Shown here in pieces: positions 35,898-47,975 of a DNA stretch of 64,000 nt. Where the stretch lies: the NCBI RefSeq assembly GCF_029633825.1, contig NZ_CP090641.1, positions 62,001-126,000 of the forward strand. The letters run 5' to 3'. The translations under genes and the position numbers were made by a program. Below the pieces are notes generated by a model. It ran no database searches and was not told where the DNA came from. It worked only from the letters and a program-made list of their open reading frames with translations. This DNA is from Burkholderia contaminans. Lineage in GTDB: Bacteria > Pseudomonadota > Gammaproteobacteria > Burkholderiales > Burkholderiaceae. Position 1 is the first letter of the stretch. Every line of letters starts with the position of its first letter.

Positions 35898-37469
35898 TCA
35901 GCTCGACACATATCGCGACGGCAACGCCGGCGCATCCGCCGGAATCGTGACGAGCGACGTGTTGAGCCAACCCTGCGGCGAGCCGTTCGACTGCGCATAG
36001 GCGCCGACGTACGGCATCATCCGCGTCGTCTGATAGACCTGCGGCGTCCACCCGGCCGGCGCGAGGAAGATCGACGTCGCGCGCTTCTCGCTGTACGCGG
36101 ACGCACCGTACGTCGAGATGTTCCACAGCGTCTGCTGATACGTCGCATAGTCGGCGTTGTGCCGCGATCCGCCAGCCTGCCAGCCTTCGAGCTGGATGAA
36201 CGTGTTGTACGTACCGGCGCCCGCGAGCAGGTTGTTCACCGTGCGCCCGTACAGGAACGACAGGATCAGCCCGCAGTTCGCCGGCGCGAAATCGCTGCCG
36301 ACGCTCAGGTAATAGCGGCCCGTCGTGTTCAGGACCGACGCGTAGTGCGAGTTGCCGATATCCGTCGACGTCGTCAGCCCGCTCGCACCCATGAAGCTGT
36401 CGAACGCCTGCATCGTGACGCCCGTCGGCAGGTCGCTGGTCGCGCTGATCGCGACGATATGCGAGCCGGCCGCCAGCAGCGTCAGGAACGCGGACAGCGT
36501 GCCCGTATTCCAGTTGCCCTGCGCATCGACGAACGGAAACGCGCGATAACCCGTCAGCGCGAACACCGCCGGATCGGAACCGGCCTGCCACGCGATCTGC
36601 GGCACCCACATCGTCAGCGGGCCGGCGTTCGACGCACCGGACACATACTGCTTCAGCGCGTCGATGAGTTGCGCATCGGCAACTGGCAGCACGCCGTAGG
36701 CCGCGCCGGTCTGCCAGCGCTGCACCCATTGCGCGACGAAGCCGGCAAGCTGGCCGCCGGTGAAGTCGGCGGGCGGCACGTAGCCGAGCGGCCCGGTGCT
36801 TTGGTAGGCCGACTGGATCGCCGCGGCCGTGCGCACGTTGCTGCCGAACATGCTGTTCGCGAAATCCTGGCAGTTGTTGGCCGGCGGCGTCGCGAGCTGC
36901 GCGAGCGGGACGACCCACGCGCCGTTCGCAGTCGCGACGCCGCGATACAGCGTGAGGTTCGCGACCGAATCGTGACCGGGGAACGTGGCGGCGTCGGCGC
37001 CCGACACGTAGCCGGCCGACGGCGTGACGCTGACGGTGGTCGGCTGCGACCCGAACGGATGGGTGTACGAAATGGCAAACGATGCGTCACCGCCGGCGAG
37101 GCCGAACGATCCGGTGCAGTCGCCCCAGCTGTTCGACGCGCTGACGGCGGTCGATTGCCCGGTTGCAACCTGCGCTTGCGACGCCTGCGGCAGCGAGCCG
37201 CTCTGGCTCGCCGCGTTACCGTACGCGAGCGTCGTCGACGGAATCGCGTTGACGACGTTGATCGTGATCGAGCGGTCGGCGATGCCGTAGCTGCGCGCGG
37301 ATGCGTCCGCAGCGCCGGTGGCAGCGAACGACGACGCGGACGTCGGGTTGCCGTCGCCGCCGCAGGCAGCCAGCGTGCCGACGAGCGGCGACAGGGTCAG
37401 CGCGGCGCCGCGCTGGATGAAGCGCCGGCGGTTCGGCGCGGACGGGCGTTCGGGTTTCGAAGCGGTCAT
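35898..37469 (-). CDS. Tat-exported putative lipoprotein, unknown function
   Basis: A 523-residue protein with a twin-arginine signal (NRRRFIQRGAALTLSPLVG) and a lipobox LAAC placing the lipidated Cys at about 36. The mature part has two regions: a beta-rich segment at about 60-165 (RSITINVVNAIPSTTLAYGN and ISYTHPFGSQPTTVSVTPSA), which faintly recalls aegerolysin or crystal-toxin beta-sandwich domains, and a larger alpha/beta part at about 170-515. The toxin-like resemblance is a weak impression. A 22-bp perfect palindrome lies about 50 bases upstream. No family is firmly recognised. Confidence 0.65.
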   Translation of the reverse strand: MTASKPERPSAPNRRRFIQRGAALTLSPLVGTLAACGGDGNPTSASSFAATGAADASARSYGIADRSITINVVNAIPSTTLAYGNAASQSGSLPQASQAQVATGQSTAVSASNSWGDCTGSFGLAGGDASFAISYTHPFGSQPTTVSVTPSAGYVSGADAATFPGHDSVANLTLYRGVATANGAWVVPLAQLATPPANNCQDFANSMFGSNVRTAAAIQSAYQSTGPLGYVPPADFTGGQLAGFVAQWVQRWQTGAAYGVLPVADAQLIDALKQYVSGASNAGPLTMWVPQIAWQAGSDPAVFALTGYRAFPFVDAQGNWNTGTLSAFLTLLAAGSHIVAISATSDLPTGVTMQAFDSFMGASGLTTSTDIGNSHYASVLNTTGRYYLSVGSDFAPANCGLILSFLYGRTVNNLLAGAGTYNTFIQLEGWQAGGSRHNADYATYQQTLWNISTYGASAYSEKRATSIFLAPAGWTPQVYQTTRMMPYVGAYAQSNGSPQGWLNTSLVTIPADAPALPSRYVSS

Positions 37470-37516
37470 GGGCGTTCCTGGTCACGGGTTGGAGGGACGA
37501 CAGAGGACGATCCGGC

Positions 37517-37538
37517 GCATTGCACACGTGTGCAATGC
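37517..37538. promoter_or_regulatory. 22-bp perfect palindrome before the Tat lipoprotein gene
   Basis: The left arm GCATTGCACAC joins its exact complement GTGTGCAATGC with no spacer, 48-69 bases upstream of the lipoprotein start codon. Its length and perfection strongly suggest a dimeric regulator site. The nearest regulator gene, the TetR-type at 37778, has a different motif at its own promoter. Confidence 0.65.
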
Positions 37539-37740
37539 CGGTCGAATCAGGTCGATCGCCGGCACATGCGCCGCGCGTATTTATGCGGGAGCTCGATGAA
37601 ACGCCCGCGACGAAACCGAGTCGTGCGTGTGACGCCGCGCGCTCGCCGGAGCGGGAAAGGAGGGAGGCATGCCGGCGCGACGTTTGGGCGCCCGGCGGGG
37701 ATCGGGTAAAGTGCCGCTCAACATGCCGGTTCGACATTAC

Positions 37741-37755
37741 TAGACGACCGGTCTA
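37741..37755 (+). promoter_or_regulatory. TetR operator, copy 1
   Basis: TAGACGACCGGTCTA has 5-bp palindromic arms TAGAC/GTCTA. It lies 23 bases before the TetR-type start, between a TCGACA -35 (37731-37736) and an overlapping TCTAAT -10 (37752-37757), ideal for autorepression. A near-identical copy occurs before the reductase gene. Confidence 0.75.
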
Positions 37756-37777
37756 ATCGTTGCTAACATACGCCATC

Positions 37778-38398
37778 ATGAATGCATCTTCAGGCGCGGA
37801 AGTCCGCCAGCACATCCTGAATATCGCCAAGCCGATCATGCTCCACAAGGGGTTTTCGGCGGTCGGCCTGAACGAGATTCTCGCTGCGGCGGGTATCCCG
37901 AAGGGCTCGTTCTACCATTACTTCGGCTCGAAAGAGGCATTCGGCGAAGCTCTGCTCGAATCGTATTTCGACGGCTATCTCGCGCATCTCGACAACCTGT
38001 TCAAGCATCAGGCAGGCACGGGCGCCGAGCGCCTGATGACGTACTGGCGCAACTGGCTGCACACGCAATGCGCGGACGATCCGGAAGGCAAGTGCCTCGC
38101 GGTAAAGCTCGGCGCGGAAGTGTCGGACCTGTCGGAAGCGATGCGCACGGTGCTGCGGCACGGCACGAGCCAGATCATCGAGCGGCTCGCGGGCGGCATC
38201 GAGGCCGGGCTGGCCGACGGTTCGCTGAGCGGAGTCGCCGATCCGTCGCATACGGCCGCGATCCTGTACGAGCTGTGGCTGGGCGCGACGCTGCTGGAAA
38301 AGATTCACCGCAACCGCCAGCCGCTCGAACGGGCGATGGTCGAAACGCGGCGCATGCTCAACCTGCCGCCGCTCGAGCCGAGCGGCGCGCAGTCGTAA
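37778..38398 (+). CDS. TetR-family repressor
   Basis: A 206-residue regulator. The N-terminal helix-turn-helix (about residues 10-55) includes VGLNEILAAAGIPKGSFYHY and FGSKEAF; the rest is the all-helical ligand domain, with a Cys in EGKCLAVKLG near residue 106 as in TetR members that sense electrophiles. The ATG at 37778 is chosen over a TTG at 37760. The same operator in front of this gene and the reductase gene suggests it represses both until a reactive carbonyl or similar ligand arrives. It resembles the NemR/AcuR-type branch by motif layout. Confidence 0.85.
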   Translation: MNASSGAEVRQHILNIAKPIMLHKGFSAVGLNEILAAAGIPKGSFYHYFGSKEAFGEALLESYFDGYLAHLDNLFKHQAGTGAERLMTYWRNWLHTQCADDPEGKCLAVKLGAEVSDLSEAMRTVLRHGTSQIIERLAGGIEAGLADGSLSGVADPSHTAAILYELWLGATLLEKIHRNRQPLERAMVETRRMLNLPPLEPSGAQS

Positions 38399-38402
38399 CC
38401 CG

Positions 38403-38428
38403 GGCGCGCATCGGCGCGCCTTGTTTTT
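38403..38428 (+). terminator. rho-independent terminator of the TetR-type gene
   Basis: A 7-bp GC stem GGCGCGC/GCGCGCC with a four-base loop is followed at once by TTGTTTTT. It starts five bases after the stop codon and separates the regulator transcript from the reductase promoter. Confidence 0.85.
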
Positions 38429-38438
38429 ACCCTGACTC

Positions 38439-38453
38439 TAGACGACTGGTCTA
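38439..38453 (+). promoter_or_regulatory. TetR operator, copy 2
   Basis: TAGACGACTGGTCTA differs from copy 1 by one central base. It lies between the terminator and the reductase gene, 180 bases before its start, and is the clearest sign that the two genes form one regulon. Confidence 0.75.
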
Positions 38454-38632
38454 CTCAAACCTGATCAAACCCGCATGACGAACGTGCCACGCCTCGTTAC
38501 GCTGCCCCGATTGACTCAACCGAATGCACGCAGCCGCAGCGGCCTGAGCGCCGATGCAGCCGTCTGCCGTTGGTCCATCCCTGATCCGATCGTGCCCACG
38601 AAGCACGTCCATTCCTGTTGAAGGAGACTCAC

Positions 38633-39691
38633 ATGCCGCAAAGCAAGACCACCAATCGCCAGATCGTCCTGAACTCGCGCCCGGTCGGCGCGCCGACGCC
38701 GGACAACTTCCGCACCGAATCCGCTGACGTGCCGACGCCCGGCGCCGGCCAGGTGCTGCTGCGCACGGTCTGGTTGTCGCTCGATCCGTACATGCGCGGC
38801 CGGATGAGCGACGCACCGTCCTATGCGCCGCCGGCCGAACTCGGCCGGCCGATGGTCGGCGGCACGGTCAGCCAGGTCGTGTCGTCGAACCTGCCGGCGT
38901 TCCGCGAAGGCGACCTGGTGGTGGCAGGCGCCGGCTGGCAGGACTATGCGTTGTCCGACGGCACCGGCCTGATTCCGCTCGGCCGCAACTTCGCGCATCC
39001 GTCGTACGCGCTCGGCGTGCTCGGCATGCCGGGCTTCACCGCCTATACCGGCCTGCTGAAGATCGGCGAGCCGAAGGCCGGCGAAACCGTGGTGGTCGCG
39101 GCGGCGAGCGGTGCGGTCGGCGCGGTGGTCGGCCAGATCGCCAAGCTGAAGGGCTGCCGCGTGGTCGGCGTCGCGGGTGGCGCCGACAAGTGTGCGTACG
39201 TGACCGACACGCTCGGCTTCGACGTGTGCGTCGACCATCGCGATCCGGCATTTGCCGCGAAGCTGAAGGAAGCGTGCCCGAACGGCGTCGACATCTATTT
39301 CGAGAATGTCGGCGGGGCCGTGTTCGACGCGGTGTGGCCGCTGTTCAACGACCATGCGCGCGTGCCCGTGTGCGGGATCATCGCGCACTACAACGACGCG
39401 GCCTACGACGACAAGGCCGTGTCGACCGGCCGCGACCGCGTGCCGGCACTGATGGGCACGATCCTGCGCAAGCGCATCCGGATGCAGGGTTTCATCATCA
39501 TGGATCACTATGCAACCGGCTATGCGACGTTCATGAAGGAAATGAGCGAATGGGTCGCGCAGGGCAAGGTGAAGACGCTCGAGGACGTCGTCCCCGATCT
39601 CGCCGATGCGCCGGAAGCGCTGATCGGCCTGCTGGCCGGCAAGAACTTCGGCAAGGTCGTCGTGCGCGTGGGCCCCGACGAACTGGCCTGA
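38633..39691 (+). CDS. NADP-dependent medium-chain reductase (CurA / leukotriene B4 dehydrogenase type)
   Basis: A 352-residue zinc-free MDR-family enzyme reducing activated double bonds of enones. The nucleotide-binding motif AASGAVGAVVGQIAK is near residues 153-167, and the family opening pattern LRTVWLSLDPYMRGRM is present. E. coli CurA (curcumin reductase) and leukotriene B4 12-hydroxydehydrogenases share this layout. The ATG at 38633 has AAGGAG six bases upstream. A shared operator with the TetR-type gene suggests induction by electrophilic carbonyls. Confidence 0.87.
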   Translation: MPQSKTTNRQIVLNSRPVGAPTPDNFRTESADVPTPGAGQVLLRTVWLSLDPYMRGRMSDAPSYAPPAELGRPMVGGTVSQVVSSNLPAFREGDLVVAGAGWQDYALSDGTGLIPLGRNFAHPSYALGVLGMPGFTAYTGLLKIGEPKAGETVVVAAASGAVGAVVGQIAKLKGCRVVGVAGGADKCAYVTDTLGFDVCVDHRDPAFAAKLKEACPNGVDIYFENVGGAVFDAVWPLFNDHARVPVCGIIAHYNDAAYDDKAVSTGRDRVPALMGTILRKRIRMQGFIIMDHYATGYATFMKEMSEWVAQGKVKTLEDVVPDLADAPEALIGLLAGKNFGKVVVRVGPDELA

Positions 39692-39791
39692 TGCATCGGC
39701 ACAACGACACACGACGATTGCACGCCGGCGTCATGCGACGCCGGCTTGTGGCATGCTCGACCCCACCATCGACGACTAGGAGAGTGACAAG

Positions 39792-40091
39792 ATGGCGCTC
39801 CACGTAATTGCTTCCCTGTTCCTGAAACCCGAACACGCGGCGGCCGCCGAGGCCGAACTGCGCAGCATGGTCGCGAAGACGCGCACCGAGCCGGGCAACC
39901 GGCGCTACGACCTGTTCCGTGAGCAGGACGGTTCGCCGAACCTCCACCTGTACGAGATCTACGACGACCAGGCCGCGTTCGACGCGCACCTGGCGAGCCC
40001 GTATTTCGGCGAATTCCGCGCGAAGTCGGCCGACTGGTTCACCGCGCCGCCGGTCATCAAGGTGCTGGCGGGCATCGACGTCGCCGAGTAA
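39792..40091 (+). CDS. ABM-domain putative quinol monooxygenase
   Basis: A 99-residue protein of the antibiotic biosynthesis monooxygenase fold (YgiN-like ferredoxin-like dimer). Typical elements are ASLFLKPEHAAAAEAELRSM, TEPGNRRYDLFRE and YEIYDDQAAFDAHLASPYF. Such proteins oxidise quinols or remove reactive products without cofactor. It follows the enone reductase gene by 100 bases and may be co-transcribed, which fits an electrophile or quinone defence set. AGGAG precedes the start. Confidence 0.8.
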   Translation: MALHVIASLFLKPEHAAAAEAELRSMVAKTRTEPGNRRYDLFREQDGSPNLHLYEIYDDQAAFDAHLASPYFGEFRAKSADWFTAPPVIKVLAGIDVAE

Positions 40092-40225
40092 CCACGCAGC
40101 ACCCTCGTTGCGGCCCGCTCCCACCCGGGCCGCACGACACCCGCCGCACGGCACGCGGCGGCGATGACGACACCACGCGGCGCATCGTTCGCGCCGAATC
40201 CCCAATACACCGGCCCGGAGGCTGA

Positions 40226-40681
40226 ATGATCACCCTCAACATCAACGGCGAAACCCGCTCGGTCGACGCCCCCGACGACATGCCCTTGCTCTGGGTGCTG
40301 CGCGACGTCGTCGGTCTCATCGGCACGAAGTTCGGCTGCGGGATCGCGCAGTGCGGCGCGTGCACTGTGCATCTCGACGGCGTCGCCGCGCGCTCGTGCG
40401 TGCTGCCGGTCGCGGCTGTCGCCGGCCGCAAGATCACGACGATCGAAGCCGTCGGCGCGACGCCGGCCGGCCACAAGGTCCAGCAGGCATGGCGCGAGCT
40501 CGACGTCGTCCAGTGCGGTTATTGCCAATCGGGGCAGGTGATGGCTGCCACCGCGCTGATCGCATCGAACCCGAACCCGAGCGACGCCGACATCGACGCG
40601 GCAATGGCCGGCAACATCTGCCGCTGCGGCACGTACAACCGGATTCGCGCGGCCGTGAAGCAAGCCGCCAAGGAGGCCTGA
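40226..40681 (+). CDS. 2Fe-2S subunit of a molybdenum oxidoreductase
   Basis: A 151-residue protein with both [2Fe-2S] sites of the xanthine oxidase family. The ferredoxin-like set is C-x4-C-x2-C ([17 protein letters not shown]) plus a later Cys; the helical-domain set is CGYCQSGQ and [11 protein letters not shown]. It passes electrons from the molybdenum site to the cytochrome subunit. It is the first gene of a three-gene operon, with the next ATG one base after its stop. Close relatives are isoquinoline 1-oxidoreductase alpha and bacterial aldehyde dehydrogenase small subunits. Confidence 0.9.
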   Translation: MITLNINGETRSVDAPDDMPLLWVLRDVVGLIGTKFGCGIAQCGACTVHLDGVAARSCVLPVAAVAGRKITTIEAVGATPAGHKVQQAWRELDVVQCGYCQSGQVMAATALIASNPNPSDADIDAAMAGNICRCGTYNRIRAAVKQAAKEA

Positions 40682-40682
40682 C

Positions 40683-42905
40683 ATGTCACGAGGACTGATC
40701 GAAGCCGGTCGGGCCGGCGCGGGCGTGTCGCGCCGTTCGTTCCTCAAGCTCGGCATGTCGCTGGGCGCGGCGGCCGGCGGCGGATTGCTGCTCGGCTTCA
40801 GCATGCCGGCCGCGGGCGACGATGCGCGCCGTTCGGTGATCGGCGGCGACGCCGCCGAACCGGCTCAACCCGGCGTGTTCGCACCGAACGCGTTCGTGCA
40901 GATCGACCGCGCCGGCAAGGTCACGCTGGTGATGCCGAAGGTCGAGATGGGGCAAGGTGTCTATACGGCGCTGCCGATGCTGATCGCGGAAGAACTCGAA
41001 GTGCCGCTGTCGAGCGTGACGCTCGACCATGCGCCGCCGAACGAGAAACTGTTCCTCGATCCGCTGCTCGGCGGCCAGCTCACCGGCGGTTCGACGTCGA
41101 TACGCTACGCATGGGAACCGCTGCGCCGTGCGGGCGCGACCGCGCGCACGCTGCTGGTCGCGGCCGCCGCGAAGCAATGGAACGTCGATCCGGCAGCCTG
41201 CCGCGCCACGAACGGCGAAGTGCAGCATCCGCCGAGCGGCCGCCGCGCGTCGTACGGCCAGCTCGCCGATGCGGCGGCGAAGCTGCCGGTGCCGAAGGAC
41301 GTCGCGCTGAAGCAGCCGGCGGATTTCAAGCTGATCGGCACGCCCGCGAAGCGGCTCGATTCACCGGAGAAGGTCGACGGCACCGCGCAGTTCGGGCTCG
41401 ACGTGCGCCTGCCCGGCATGCTGTACGCGGTGATCGTGAACAGCCCGGTGTTCGGCGGCACGGTCGCGAGCGTCGACGACACGGCCGCGAAGAAGATCCC
41501 CGGCGTGCGCCAGGTCGTGCGTGTCGACAACGCGGTGGCGGTGGTCGGCGATCACACGTGGGCCGCGAAGCGCGGCGCGTCGGCGCTGGTCGTGAAGTGG
41601 AACGAGGGCGCGGGCGCGAAAGTCTCGACGAAGGATCTGTTCGCGGATCTCGCGCAGGCGGCGGCGAACGGCAAGGGCGCGGTCGCACGCAAGGACGGCG
41701 ACGTCGACAAGGCATTCGCGAATGCGAAGACGCGCGTCGACGCCGTCTACGAACAGCCGTTGCTCGCGCACGCGACGATGGAACCGGTGAACTGCACGGT
41801 GCACGTGCGCGGCGACGGCTGCGAGATCTGGGTCGGCACGCAGGTGCCGACGCGGGCGCGCGATACCGTGCAGCAGCTCACGGGCCTCGCGCCCGACCGG
41901 ATCGTCGTGCACAACCACCTGCTCGGCGGCGGCTTCGGCCGGCGGCTCGAGACGGACATGATCGGTCAGGCCGTGAAGGTCGGCAAACAGGTCAACGCGC
42001 CGGTGAAGGTGGTCTGGACGCGCGAGGAAGACGTGCAGCACGACATGTACCGGCCGTGCTACCACGACAGGATTTCGGCCGGCCTCGACGCGAACGGCAA
42101 GCCGGTCGCGTGGCAGCACCGGATCGTCGGCTCGTCGATCCTCGCGCGCTTCGCGCCGCCCGCGGTCAAGGACGGCGTCGATCCCGACGCGATCGAAGTC
42201 GCGGCCGAGCTGCCGTACGACCTGCCGAACCAGCTGGTCGACTACGTGCGTCAGGAGCCGCGCCACGTGCCGACCGCGTTCTGGCGCGGCGTCGGCCCGA
42301 CGCGCGGCACGTTCGTGGTCGAGAGCTTCATCGACGAACTGGCCGCGCAGACCAAGACCGACCCGGTGCAATACCGCCGCGCGCTGCTCGGCAAGACGCC
42401 GCGCGCGCTCAACGTGCTCGACGTCGCGACGAAGGCGGCCGGCTGGGGCGGACCGGCGCTGCCGACGGGGCAAGGGCGCGGCGTCTCGGTGATGCACGCG
42501 TTCGGCAGCTTCTTCTCGATCGTCGTCGATGTCGCGGTGGATAACGGCGAAGTGCAGGTGAAGCGTGTCGTGTGCGCGGTCGATTGCGGCATGGTCGTCA
42601 ACCCGAACACGATCGAGGCGCAGGTGCAGGGCGGCATCATCTTCGGGATCACCGGCGCGCTGTATGGCGAGATCACGATCGAGGAGGGCCGCGTCGTGCA
42701 GAGCAACTTCACCGACTACCGGATGCTGCGGATCAACGAGACGCCGCCGATCGAGGTGCATCTCGTTAAAAGCGGCGAGGCGCCGGGCGGGATCGGCGAG
42801 CCGGGTACGGCCGCGACCGCCGCGGCGGTGGCCAACGCGATCTTCGCGGCAACCGGCAAGCGGCTGCGCAAGCTGCCGGTCGGCGACCAGCTGAAGACGG
42901 CTTGA
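40683..42905 (+). CDS. molybdopterin-binding large subunit of an aldehyde/heterocycle oxidoreductase
   Basis: A 740-residue catalytic subunit of the xanthine oxidase family. A twin-arginine signal (SRRSFLKLGMSLGAAAGGGL, about residues 16-35) places it in the periplasm. Molybdopterin-contact motifs include GGGFGRRLETDMI (about 417), and the catalytic Glu is in GGIGEPGTAAT near the C-terminus. Organisation as one Tat-exported chain, with a separate Fe-S chain and a tri-heme cytochrome, matches IorB-type and acetic-acid-bacterial AldH-type aldehyde dehydrogenases rather than cytosolic xanthine dehydrogenases. An AAGGAGG motif lies in the end of the preceding gene. The substrate is probably an aldehyde. 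Confidence 0.88.
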   Translation: MSRGLIEAGRAGAGVSRRSFLKLGMSLGAAAGGGLLLGFSMPAAGDDARRSVIGGDAAEPAQPGVFAPNAFVQIDRAGKVTLVMPKVEMGQGVYTALPMLIAEELEVPLSSVTLDHAPPNEKLFLDPLLGGQLTGGSTSIRYAWEPLRRAGATARTLLVAAAAKQWNVDPAACRATNGEVQHPPSGRRASYGQLADAAAKLPVPKDVALKQPADFKLIGTPAKRLDSPEKVDGTAQFGLDVRLPGMLYAVIVNSPVFGGTVASVDDTAAKKIPGVRQVVRVDNAVAVVGDHTWAAKRGASALVVKWNEGAGAKVSTKDLFADLAQAAANGKGAVARKDGDVDKAFANAKTRVDAVYEQPLLAHATMEPVNCTVHVRGDGCEIWVGTQVPTRARDTVQQLTGLAPDRIVVHNHLLGGGFGRRLETDMIGQAVKVGKQVNAPVKVVWTREEDVQHDMYRPCYHDRISAGLDANGKPVAWQHRIVGSSILARFAPPAVKDGVDPDAIEVAAELPYDLPNQLVDYVRQEPRHVPTAFWRGVGPTRGTFVVESFIDELAAQTKTDPVQYRRALLGKTPRALNVLDVATKAAGWGGPALPTGQGRGVSVMHAFGSFFSIVVDVAVDNGEVQVKRVVCAVDCGMVVNPNTIEAQVQGGIIFGITGALYGEITIEEGRVVQSNFTDYRMLRINETPPIEVHLVKSGEAPGGIGEPGTAATAAAVANAIFAATGKRLRKLPVGDQLKTA

Positions 42906-42920
42906 GGGGAGGCGACGACC

Positions 42921-45817
<2,897 letters not shown>

Positions 45818-45828
45818 CGGTCGTCGTT

Positions 45829-45869
45829 CGATCGCGTGCGCGGCGCGTTTGGCGTCGCGCACGCGATCG
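45829..45869. terminator. long perfect hairpin after the aldehyde dehydrogenase gene
   Basis: Fourteen-base perfect arms (left CGATCGCGTGCGCG at 45829-45842) enclose a 13-base loop, beginning 11 bases past the stop codon. There is no T-run, so this is either a rho-assisted terminator or an mRNA 3'-end stabiliser. Confidence 0.5.
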
Positions 45870-46190
45870 GCGTGGGCCGGGCAGTGCGCCCGGTCTCTTG
45901 CCCGCTTCTCGCTCCAGCCGTGCATTCGAACGGCAACCCCCTCGGTATTTCAATGTGCGTGTCAGTGCGGGCGGATTGTTTCAATTCCGTCACCGACAAC
46001 GACTCGCGCCGCATCCCCTCGTGAATTCAGGCCGGCGCCTTCCGCGCGGTACCGTTCAGCTCACGTGACCGGCACGCTGGCAAGTCCGGACTGCACCTCG
46101 TACCCGGGCGTCACACTTTTTGGTATAGCTTATTCACAAGAAACCATACCAACCGGTGCGTCAGCATCGACCCAACCTGAGAGGAAACGG

Positions 46191-47669
46191 ATGCATTCGC
46201 GCTCGGCAGCGCCGTACTACGTTGTGCTGGCGGGGACCTTGATCGCGTGCGCGCTGATGGGCCTCTGCGTGTTGCAGCTGTTTCAGAGCCGTCACGATGC
46301 GCTCGACCGCGCACGCGAGACGTCGCGAAACCTGGCGCTCGTCGCGGAGCGCGACATCGAACGCAATATCGAGCTGTACAGCCTGTCCCTGGAAGCCGTG
46401 ATCCAGGGCCTGCAGCGGCCGGACGTCATGGCGACCACACCGGCCCTGCGGCGCGGCGTCCTGTTCGACCACGCGATGACGGCGCAATTTCTCGGCTCGA
46501 TGCTCGTGCTGGATGCGGCCGGCAACATCATCCTGGATTCGGCGAATGACACGCCGCGCCAGGGCAACTTCGGCGACCGCAAGTACTTTACGGTGCACCG
46601 GGACAATCCGAACGCCGGGCTTTACATCAGCGATCCCTATGCGTCCCGCCTGCGGGGCGGCTCGCTCAGCGTGGCACTGACGCGCCGCGTGTCGAATCCG
46701 GATGGCTCGTTCGGCGGCATCGTGATGATCGCGGTCAATCTCGAGTATTTCCACACGCTGTTCGCCGGCCTCGCGCTCGGCTCCCACGGCGCGATCTCGC
46801 TGGTCGGCCGGGACGGCATCATGTTCATGCGCCAGCCGTACGACGTGCGCACCATCGGCCGCGACATCAGCAAGGCGGCGACGTTTCGCCACTTCATGAC
46901 GGCACCGGAGGGCTCGTTCGTCGAGACCTCGACGATCGACAACGTGCGCCGCCTGTACTACTTCAAGACGCTGCCGCACCTGCCGCTGATCATCATGGTC
47001 GCCGAGGCGGAGCAGGACATCTATGCAGCGTGGCGGCGCCGGGCGATCACGATCGGCGCGCTGGTGGCGACCTTCGGCGCGGCGTTCATCGTGCTGTCCT
47101 TTTTGCTGGGCACCCAACTGCGGCGCAGGATACGGGCCGAATCCGAGCTGGTGATGCTCGCGCGCACCGACGGCCTCACGGGGCTCAACAATCGCCGCTC
47201 GTTCGGGGAAGTGCTGGACCTCGAATGGCGCCGCGCACGCCGTGCCCGTTCGGTGTTTTCGCTGCTGTTCGTCGACGTCGACCGCTTCAAGGCCTTCAAC
47301 GACACGTATGGTCACCAGGCCGGCGACGACGCGCTGGCAGCGGTTGCGCGATGCATCGGCGACAACATCCGGCGTCCCGCTGACACCGCCGCCCGCTATG
47401 GCGGCGAGGAATTCGTCGTGATCCTGCCCGATACGCCGGCCACGGGCGCGACCGAAATTGCCGAGCGGATTCGCGCGGCGATCGACGGGCTCGCGATCGA
47501 ACATGCGGAAAGTGAATTCGGGCGCGTCACCGCGAGCATCGGCGTGGCAAGCTGGGCCCCCGGGCAGGAAGGGGAGGTCGAGTCGGTGATCAAGGCGGCC
47601 GACGAGGCGTTGTACCACGCGAAGGAAACGGGGCGAAACAAGGTCGCCTCGCATGAAGCGGGCACCTGA
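46191..47669 (+). CDS. membrane diguanylate cyclase with periplasmic Cache-type sensor
   Basis: A 492-residue enzyme making cyclic di-GMP. Transmembrane helix 1 lies at about 9-30, a periplasmic Cache-like domain at about 31-285 (DRKYFTVHRDN and ISDPYASRLRGGSLSVALTR are typical), helix 2 at about 287-310, and the GGDEF domain at about 325-485. The active-site motif is GGEEF (about 404), and an inhibitory RxxD (RPAD) lies five residues before it, so product feedback is likely. The ATG at 46191 follows GAGGAAA. An inverted pair TTGGTAT/ATACCAA (46120-46152) spans the promoter region. Confidence 0.9.
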   Translation: MHSRSAAPYYVVLAGTLIACALMGLCVLQLFQSRHDALDRARETSRNLALVAERDIERNIELYSLSLEAVIQGLQRPDVMATTPALRRGVLFDHAMTAQFLGSMLVLDAAGNIILDSANDTPRQGNFGDRKYFTVHRDNPNAGLYISDPYASRLRGGSLSVALTRRVSNPDGSFGGIVMIAVNLEYFHTLFAGLALGSHGAISLVGRDGIMFMRQPYDVRTIGRDISKAATFRHFMTAPEGSFVETSTIDNVRRLYYFKTLPHLPLIIMVAEAEQDIYAAWRRRAITIGALVATFGAAFIVLSFLLGTQLRRRIRAESELVMLARTDGLTGLNNRRSFGEVLDLEWRRARRARSVFSLLFVDVDRFKAFNDTYGHQAGDDALAAVARCIGDNIRRPADTAARYGGEEFVVILPDTPATGATEIAERIRAAIDGLAIEHAESEFGRVTASIGVASWAPGQEGEVESVIKAADEALYHAKETGRNKVASHEAGT

Positions 47670-47723
47670 CACCACCGCCGGTACGCACCGGCCGCCACCG
47701 GCGGCGGGCGCCCCGTTCGACGC

Positions 47724-47882
47724 TCAATGCCGGCCGCTGCCGCGATAGCTTTCCACTTCCGCGTCGTACGGCGCCAGGAACGCCTTGCCGAACACCGACG
47801 CGAAATCGTCCTCGATCGCGAACACCGTGTCGCGATGGGTCGCCGCGTAGCGATCAACGCGGCGCGCATGCAGATCCTGTCA
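47724..47882 (-). pseudogene. 3' remnant of an unidentified gene
   Basis: Reading the minus strand into the TGA at 47724 gives HARRVDRYAATHRDTVFAIE, then DDFASVFGKAFLAPYDAEVE and SYRGSGRH, clearly coding-like with high third-position GC. At about 47880 an in-frame stop and an abrupt change to AT-rich sequence cut it off. The 5' part has been replaced by the low-GC patch. The parent family was not identified. Confidence 0.6.
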
Positions 47883-47975
47883 TGGGTATGGCGATCAGAG
47901 GAATCAACATCACATGCGGCAACTCACTCGATCGCCATACGAATCACATTGAATCAAGTTGATTCGGCGAACAAA

